Positions 57,881 through 64,000 of a stretch of 64,000 bases of DNA are shown here, piece by piece (the stretch's first letter is position 1; every line of letters starts with the position of its first letter). A program made the translations under genes and the position numbers. The stretch comes from Adiantum capillus-veneris. Its lineage: Eukaryota; Streptophyta; Polypodiopsida; Polypodiales; Pteridaceae. A model generated the notes under the pieces. That model saw only the letters and a list, made by a program, of their open reading frames with translations. It had not been told where the DNA came from and searched no databases. The stretch covers positions 156,051,592 to 156,115,591 of the forward strand of contig CM043943.1 of NCBI GenBank assembly GCA_014529385.2. Direction: 5' to 3'.

Positions 57881-60800
57881 ATGGCTGACAATATTAAAGA
57901 GAGTGAAATTAATGTTGATAACTTTGATTTTGCTCATGAGCAAGCTACTAATGATGCTTCAATGCTTGTTAATTATCTTGTTTCTAGGCTTCAACAAGCC
58001 ATGGGCAATCCATCTCTCCAAAGTGAAGTGCAACGGCAGCTCCGTGCTCACGGGATTCTCCAAGCTCATCACCATGACGAGAGAACCATCTCCAAGCTCA
58101 TCACCTCGCGAATCAATTTCCAAACGGGGGGTAAAAGAAATAATAAGCCCCCGGAAAACAAAGGTACCAATGAGCCTAAGGGGAAGGACAATGTCCAAAA
58201 GTCTCCTAAGGGCAATTCCAACAAAGCTAAAGAGAAGGGAGTTTACAAAGGAAAGAATAAACTCTCTCCTGAAGAGCTTGAGCGTTATCGTAAAGATAAC
58301 CGGTGTTTCAAGTGCGGCGAACAAGGGCATGCGTACCGCGCTTGTCCCCAAAAGAACAACCGCCAAGATCCTCCTAGAGCTTCTTTGGTTGAAATCCAAG
58401 AGGAGGAGATTCACCAAACTCACCACAAAGGATCTCCTCTATGCCATGCTTGGGGAAAGGTAAGAGAACATGATGCTTTTATTCTCTTTGACCCTGGTTC
58501 TACTCACAATTTCATATCTATGGAGTTAGCCACCAAGCTAGGCATACAATCCTACGAGATGGGAGATATCCTACCCGCAGACAGTGCCTTCAAGGGGCAA
58601 GAAGCTTCAGTCACTCCCTTAATCGGGAAATTGAGGCTTCATGTCCAAGGCTATGTGGACAAAGAGGATTTCTTTATCTCTCCTCTCAAGCATGAGGATG
58701 TAATCCTAGGGGCACCATGGTTTGACCGTTTGGCTGCCCATGTTAAATTTCCTGAAAGGAGAATCTCCTTTAAGTTCAGGGAAAAGGACATGTATATAGA
58801 TGCTAGGGAGATGGGTAACACCATCCCCATTGTACATACACCAGCTTTTAACAAGTCAATAAAGAGCTCTATTTCCGTGTACATGATTTTTGTTAAAGAT
58901 TCTCAAAATGAACCTAATGCTTTAGCAAAAGAAAATAAAAGCAACCAAAAGGAATTAGAGTTATCCAATTTTCTCAAGGGGTTTCAAAATGTCTTTATTG
59001 ACGACATCCCCTGTGAGCTACCTCCTAAACGAGGTAATGACGACCATGCAATTGAACTTCTTCCAGGAAGTTCACCGCCTAACAAACCTCCTTATAGAGT
59101 TTCTCAAGCTCAACAAGAGGAGATTATGCGGCAAGTGCATGAGTTAATTGAGAAGGGCATGGTTAGGCCTAGCTCATCTCCATTTTGCTCACCTGTGCTA
59201 TTAGTGCAAAAGAAAGACGGCACATATCGTATGTGTGTCGACTATAGAGCACTAAATAGGATCACTATCAAGAATAGGTTTCCCGTTCCACGGGTAGAAG
59301 ACCTATTTGATAAGCTACAAGGATCGACCTACTTCAGTAGGATTGACCTAAAAAGTGGCTATCATCAAATAAGGATAGTTGATCAAGACATTGTAAAGAC
59401 CGCATTTCGTACTACATTTGGTCTTTACGAATACATTGTCATGCCTTTTGGCTTGACTAATGCACCAGCCACATTTAACCGCTTGATGGAGAAGCTGTTC
59501 AGACCTCATCGAACCTTCACTGGAGTGTTCTTTGATGATATTATCATCTACTCTAATTCATTAGAGGAACACAAGCAACACCTCCAGGTAATATTTCAAG
59601 TTTTAAGAGAGAATAAACTTTATGTTAATCGAAAGAAAAGTGAATTTTTCTTGCAAGAGATTCAATATTTAGGTCACATTATCTCTCAAGATGGAATCCA
59701 AATGGATCCATCCAAGTTAGAGGTAATAAAAGGATGGCCTAAACCAAGGAATCTTCATGAACTAAGAAGCTTTATAGGTATGTGTGCATACTATAGACGC
59801 TTCATAGAAAAGTTCTCACAAATTGCGGGACCATTACATGACCTAACAAAGAAAAATGTTAGGTATACGTGGTCTGCTAAGGAGAACAATGCTTTCGAAA
59901 AGCTTAAAGAAAAGCTTATCTCTCAACCTGTGCTTACACTACCGGATCTCTCAAAACCATTTGAGGTCCAATGTGATGCTTGTGGTGATTGCCTTGGGGC
60001 TGTTTTGCTCCAAGAAGGGCACGCCATAGGCTATGAGAGTCGAAGGCTCGACCCTGTTGAGCAAGCTCTAGGCATATACGAAAAAGAACTCCTTGCAGTT
60101 CTACATGCCTTAGACTCATGGAAGCACTATTTATTGGGGACTCCTTTCATTCTGCGAACGGATCACCAAAGTCTTAAGTACTTCATGATGCAGACCAAGC
60201 TCTCCGACAAACAAATGAGGTGGGCAAATTTCCTTTCGCAATTTCATTTTCATATTGCTCACATTGCTGGCAAGCATAATCAAGTAGCCGATGCACTCTC
60301 AAGACGACCGAGAGTGAATGCGGTTTCCATAGCAACTCACAATGATCTATCTTCAATGATAGATGAGTATGCTATTGATCCCGATTTTAGAGATGTGATT
60401 TCAGCCCTTGCATTAGGGAAGAAAGAAGAACCATTTACTTTACAAGATGGTTATCTTCTCTATGGCAATAGACTATGCGTTACTAACTCACTACGTGAGA
60501 AAGTAATGTATGAATCTCATGCTCCCCCATATGCGGGGCATAGAGGGATTCAGTCTACCCTAAAGGGAATTGAAACATATTTCTATTGGCCTACCATGAA
60601 AGTGAACATACATGAGTATGTTTCCAAATGTGTGGTATGTCAAAAGACAAAATTTGATAGAGGGAAGCAACTTGGATTGCTTCAACCCTTGCCAATCCCT
60701 AATTCACCGTGGGAGAGCATATCCATGGATTTTATCTTTGGATTGCCTAAGTCTATCCATGGGAATACGGGAATATGGACGATAGTAAACAGGTTTAGTA

Positions 60801-61807
60801 AACAAGCTCATTTTATACCTGTCAAAAAGACTATCAAAGCCCATCAAATGGCAACCCTCTTCATTTCACAAATTTTTAAGTACCATGGCTTGCCAATGTC
60901 CATAGTGTCGGATAGAGATCCTAGAATGACCAGTAATTTCTGGAAGGGTCTCTTTGAGAATTTAGGAACAAGGCTAAACTTCTCTTCGGCCTATCATCCA
61001 CAAACTGATGGCCAAAGTGAAATAGCTAACCTAACTATTCTCGATCTACTAAAAGCCTATGTAACGGAAGTAGATCAAAGATCCCAATGGGAGAAGTACT
61101 TACCCTTAGTAGAGTATGCTTACAATAACACTGTACATACTTCTACAGGAAAAGCACCTTTCGAGGTAATTGAGGGAAGATCAAAAAGTCCCTTGCTACT
61201 TAAGGTACATGGGAAGATCTTCGCTGCAGATGAGTATAGCCGAGACCTACAAGAATCTTTCCAAAAGATTAAGGATGCTATCTCTATCTCACAGCAAAGG
61301 CAAAAGGCTGCTGCTGACAAGCACAGAAGAGCCCAAGCCTTTAAAGAAAACGATTGGGTCTTGTTAAAGTTTCCCAAGGCTCGCTTAAGGCACATGACGG
61401 GCAAGAATCCAACGGGCCACCAAAAGTACTATGCTAAACTAGCAAAAAGGTACTATGGTCCCTTCCAGATTCTTAGGCCAATCAATGAGATGGCCTATCA
61501 ACTTAAGTTGCCCAATCATTGGCTCATACACAATGCTTTTCATGTGAGCCTTTTAAAGCCTTACAAAGGAGAGCCACCTCAAGAACCAACTATTGAAGAC
61601 CCACCGGAGATCGAGGACCACGAGGAGGTGCTGCAGCCCGAGTCCATTCTTCGACATGAAGACAAGGTATTAAGAGGCGGTAAGACTATCAGACGATATC
61701 TTATTAAGTTTAAGAATTATCCTTTTGAAGATGCTAGATGGATGCAAGGCATACAATTAAAGGATAACCTAAACCTTGTCAATGCTTACAATGCTTCCCA
61801 AGAGTAA
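57881..61807 (+). CDS. element A Gag-Pol polyprotein, 1,308 aa, uninterrupted
   Basis: Starts at ATG 57881 (MADNIKESEI). Domains in order: a short N-terminal region and Lys/Asn-rich linker (1-141); CCHC zinc knuckle CFKCGEQGHAYRAC (142-155); retropepsin ILFDPGSTHNF with Asp204, in the DPG form also seen in plant chromoviruses, and VILGAPW; reverse transcriptase with MPFGLTNAPATF and FFDDIIIYS (Asp552, Asp553); RNase H with Asp699; integrase with His880, His887, Cys917, Cys920 and catalytic Asp950, Asp1011, Glu1047 (D,D-35-E spacing); a YYGPFQIL segment; and a degenerate chromodomain (about 1252-1300, 'YLIKFKNYPFEDARW'). All catalytic residues are present. The usual capsid domain of about 150 residues before the zinc knuckle is not recognisable. 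The product would be cut into particle proteins and enzymes for reverse transcription and insertion. Confidence 0.95.
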   Translation: MADNIKESEINVDNFDFAHEQATNDASMLVNYLVSRLQQAMGNPSLQSEVQRQLRAHGILQAHHHDERTISKLITSRINFQTGGKRNNKPPENKGTNEPKGKDNVQKSPKGNSNKAKEKGVYKGKNKLSPEELERYRKDNRCFKCGEQGHAYRACPQKNNRQDPPRASLVEIQEEEIHQTHHKGSPLCHAWGKVREHDAFILFDPGSTHNFISMELATKLGIQSYEMGDILPADSAFKGQEASVTPLIGKLRLHVQGYVDKEDFFISPLKHEDVILGAPWFDRLAAHVKFPERRISFKFREKDMYIDAREMGNTIPIVHTPAFNKSIKSSISVYMIFVKDSQNEPNALAKENKSNQKELELSNFLKGFQNVFIDDIPCELPPKRGNDDHAIELLPGSSPPNKPPYRVSQAQQEEIMRQVHELIEKGMVRPSSSPFCSPVLLVQKKDGTYRMCVDYRALNRITIKNRFPVPRVEDLFDKLQGSTYFSRIDLKSGYHQIRIVDQDIVKTAFRTTFGLYEYIVMPFGLTNAPATFNRLMEKLFRPHRTFTGVFFDDIIIYSNSLEEHKQHLQVIFQVLRENKLYVNRKKSEFFLQEIQYLGHIISQDGIQMDPSKLEVIKGWPKPRNLHELRSFIGMCAYYRRFIEKFSQIAGPLHDLTKKNVRYTWSAKENNAFEKLKEKLISQPVLTLPDLSKPFEVQCDACGDCLGAVLLQEGHAIGYESRRLDPVEQALGIYEKELLAVLHALDSWKHYLLGTPFILRTDHQSLKYFMMQTKLSDKQMRWANFLSQFHFHIAHIAGKHNQVADALSRRPRVNAVSIATHNDLSSMIDEYAIDPDFRDVISALALGKKEEPFTLQDGYLLYGNRLCVTNSLREKVMYESHAPPYAGHRGIQSTLKGIETYFYWPTMKVNIHEYVSKCVVCQKTKFDRGKQLGLLQPLPIPNSPWESISMDFIFGLPKSIHGNTGIWTIVNRFSKQAHFIPVKKTIKAHQMATLFISQIFKYHGLPMSIVSDRDPRMTSNFWKGLFENLGTRLNFSSAYHPQTDGQSEIANLTILDLLKAYVTEVDQRSQWEKYLPLVEYAYNNTVHTSTGKAPFEVIEGRSKSPLLLKVHGKIFAADEYSRDLQESFQKIKDAISISQQRQKAAADKHRRAQAFKENDWVLLKFPKARLRHMTGKNPTGHQKYYAKLAKRYYGPFQILRPINEMAYQLKLPNHWLIHNAFHVSLLKPYKGEPPQEPTIEDPPEIEDHEEVLQPESILRHEDKVLRGGKTIRRYLIKFKNYPFEDARWMQGIQLKDNLNLVNAYNASQE

Positions 61808-62126
61808 GCAAATGTACAAAATGTTAAAAATGAACAAAAATTTTTGTCTTATAAGACTCTCTTTTTCTTTATTTGTGCACAAAAATAAAGTAGTATGCAT
61901 GCTTAGATCAAGTTTGTGGAGACGACGTCTCCCAAACACCAAGTAGAGCTTGTCACTCTACTATGGAAGACTGATAGGACTAATGTGCAGACATGCTTGC
62001 GGCAGCCTCAGGCTCTCAAGCGCCAAATGGACTAGTCATCCATTATGGAATGATGTCGTAGGGTAACATAGGGATCCTCTACCCGCTAAGAAAAGGACTC
62101 ATGCATATGCTTTATCTTCTCTACAC
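61808..62126 (+). other. 3' untranslated region of element A with small hairpins
   Basis: No coding. Two perfect small hairpins lie here: GGAGAC/GTCTCC (61918-61932) and GTAGAG/CTCTAC (61943-61961). They precede the AGGA-loop hairpin. Confidence 0.7.
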
Positions 62127-62164
62127 CATAGTCGAGGACGACTATGATTTCAAGAGAGAGGTAA
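62127..62164 (+). other. AGGA-loop hairpin and polypurine tract of element A
   Basis: CATAGTCG-AGGA-CGACTATG (62127-62146), a perfect 8-bp stem, then AAGAGAGAGGTAA ending at the right LTR. Confidence 0.85.
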
Positions 62165-63756
62165 TGTCATAATAATCAATATCTAATTCTCCTAAATGAT
62201 TTTCTCATATTAAACTGATCATTTAATGTGGGGAAGTGCCAAGGGAGAAAAAGCTAGAATATTGGTTAAGTTAGCAGACTGGCCACAGTAGGGATCCAAA
62301 GGAGGGAAAATAGGGATCCAAAGGGGGGGCCATCTGCAAAAGAGCCATGTGAAACAACGGGCTAAAAAGACCCTAAGGTTCAGCCCATTAAGACTTCCAA
62401 AATGCTAAGGTTCCAAAATTCAAAGGTTGTGTCCAAAGGTCAACCTTAGGGAAAATTGGATGCTTAGTGTGTGTGCCCAAAAAGTCTTTCTGCATCCCTA
62501 CATGGGAGGGGGCGAGCCCCAAAGCTAGGGGATGAGAGAGAAAACCACACACACACACACAGGCTCCCTTTACACAAAAGGAATGAGGGACACATGTCAG
62601 CTCCCTAGGCCAGATGCCCACAAGGTGTGCCCAATTCCTATTGGAAGACCCTTGAAGTGGACCAATGAGAATTAAGCTAGAGTAAATCTAGTTTAATTAA
62701 TTTAAAAACATTTAATAAAAGAAACCAATAAGAATTAAGTGACCTAGAAGACTATTGGGCAGTCTCCCAAGGGGTCCAATGAGCATTCAGAAGCCCCATG
62801 GCTTGCCTGATTCCTATTGGCCAGGAGGCAAAGGGGTCCAATGAGAGTTTAGTTTAATTATTTAATTATCTAAAGCTCTCACAAAAGGGGAAAGGGGGAC
62901 ACATGTCAGAAGGCTATCACTTATGCTGCTTAATTCCTATTGGCTTGACCTGGAGAGGTCCAATGAGGAAAAAGCCAGCCTAACTTAGCAGCTAGGGCTC
63001 GCCCAAGAGAGAGGGGGGGCTGATTTTTGTTGGGCATTCACTCTCACACTCTCACACTTGACCATGGGTGAAGGAAAAACACTCTATCTCCTCCCAAGCT
63101 TTAATGGAGAGCTCATCACCTACTCCAAGCTTGTGAGATAGAAGCCTACATCAACACTCTCTTGGCATGTGGATGCAAATCCAACCAAGAGCCAAGCTTC
63201 AATGCATGCTCATCTTCTCTACCAAGCTAATTACTAAGCTAAGCTATGCTAATATGAGTGATTATGTGAGGAGATGTACTTCTTTCTCGTAAGATACTTC
63301 TTTTTCCTCTCAATCTACTCTCATACCCTGCTAGCTCTCACCATCTTCGAAGGTGTGTGAGGTCTTGGGTCTGAGAACGGGGATAATTCAAGTTGTGTTT
63401 GATTAAGTGTTTTGCTTGGTGTATGAAGCTTCCATCTTCATTGCACTAGCTAGTCTTGAAGGAACACAAAGAATTGTATTGTACCATGTCTCTCTTGATG
63501 GGAGAAACCATAATACAAAGCCTTTTGGAGGGGGGACCGGCTCCATGCAAATCCGGTCCTCAACTGTTGTCAATAGTTTAATTGCTCTCTCTTTTGAAAG
63601 TATTGTCGATGCTATCTAACTAGGTGTTATGCTTTTAGTTGCTCTCTCCACCCAAGCACTCTTGTAATTATCATTAGGAATCTATTCTAATGAAATGCCC
63701 ACTATGTTCATGCTAATTTCCGCTACAAATAAGATTCTAGGCCATTAAATGTTACA
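62165..63756 (+). repeat. right LTR of element A
   Basis: Same 1,592-bp length as the left LTR. I found a single difference by eye. Confidence 0.95.
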
Positions 63757-63956
63757 AGTGGACATGACCAGAAGATACCTCAGCAGATTTAGAGGTGGAG
63801 GAGTGAGAAGGGGGAGGGGAGGCGGGCCACGCGGAGGCCATGCCTCCCAATTTGGGATCTCAATCTCTCTCTCTCTCGCTCACTCGCTCTCTTTGAGCAG
63901 CAGAGGTAGAGATGCTTCATAAGGCAACTCCCTCCCCCCCTCTCCCCTCCCTCCCT

Positions 63957-64000
<44 letters not shown>
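63757..64000. other. right flank of element A, ending in a CT microsatellite
   Basis: GC-richer than the element, with purine-rich and then pyrimidine-rich patches. A CT run from 63963 continues to the window edge. No gene seen. Confidence 0.6.

Larger units (their letters stand above)
55872..63756 (+). mobile_element. element A: young, nearly intact Ty3/Gypsy chromovirus-type retrotransposon, 7,885 bp
   Basis: Two LTRs of 1,592 bp each, a Met-tRNA primer site, one uninterrupted gag-pol frame, a hairpin and polypurine tract. Flanks are GGTGG and AGTGG, a 4-bp (or 5-bp with one mismatch) target duplication. In my comparison the LTRs differ at one position (T at 56933, G at 63226), so insertion was recent. 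A solo LTR of the same family sits in element B. The element may still be mobile except that its Gag appears shortened. Confidence 0.95.

Noticed and set aside
57959-58426. 155-codon antisense frame within element A gag
   Set aside because: It is a shadow of the real gag-pol frame.

Overview
The window looks like repeat-rich nuclear DNA of a land plant. The evidence is nested Ty3/Gypsy and Ty1/Copia LTR retrotransposons with plant-type primer sites (initiator-Met and Asp tRNA), chromodomain integrases, long GA/CT and CA microsatellites, a decayed eukaryotic ribosomal protein S4 copy, and no bacterial-style gene packing. I cannot name the species. I found no intact host gene.

Layout. 1-2.5 kb: unassigned DNA and a GA tract. 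2.5-8.9 kb: pieces of minus-strand chromovirus-type elements (a possible 142-bp LTR, an integrase with chromodomain, a primer site and LTR end) and a 159-bp tandem array. 9-15 kb: the most gene-like stretch, all broken: a secreted lipid-transfer-like relic, an intronless RPS4 pseudogene, two paired GC hairpins and a PIF1/Helitron-type helicase relic. 16-17.1 kb: LTR remains, including a probable solo LTR. 17.1-28.9 kb: a large decayed minus-strand Ty3/Gypsy element (C) in the order gag, protease, RT, RNase H, integrase, then an extra module with a second protease-like domain and a tryptophan-repeat tail. 28.9-33.2 kb: element D, with gag on the minus strand and pol on the plus strand, head to head. 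35-39 kb: LTRs of family E in opposite orientations. 39-42 kb: CA tracts and a Copia gag fragment.

42.1-55.5 kb is element B, a 13.3-kb LTR element without reverse transcriptase or integrase. It keeps a gag start like that of C, a zinc knuckle, and the same protease-like plus tryptophan-repeat module. Its left LTR holds a 1,321-bp DNA transposon (CACTAGG ends, TTAA duplication). Its interior holds a solo LTR of family A with a perfect TTTGC duplication.

55.9-63.8 kb is element A, a young Ty3/Gypsy element. Its two 1,592-bp LTRs differ by one base as far as I could compare, and it has one uninterrupted 1,308-codon ORF with zinc knuckle, protease, RT, RNase H, integrase and a chromodomain-like end, but no recognisable capsid part of Gag. 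The most unusual cross-element signal is a perfect 8-bp hairpin with an AGGA loop just upstream of the polypurine tract in three element families, with a compensatory base change between two of them. A second is the protease-like/tryptophan-repeat module shared by C and B.
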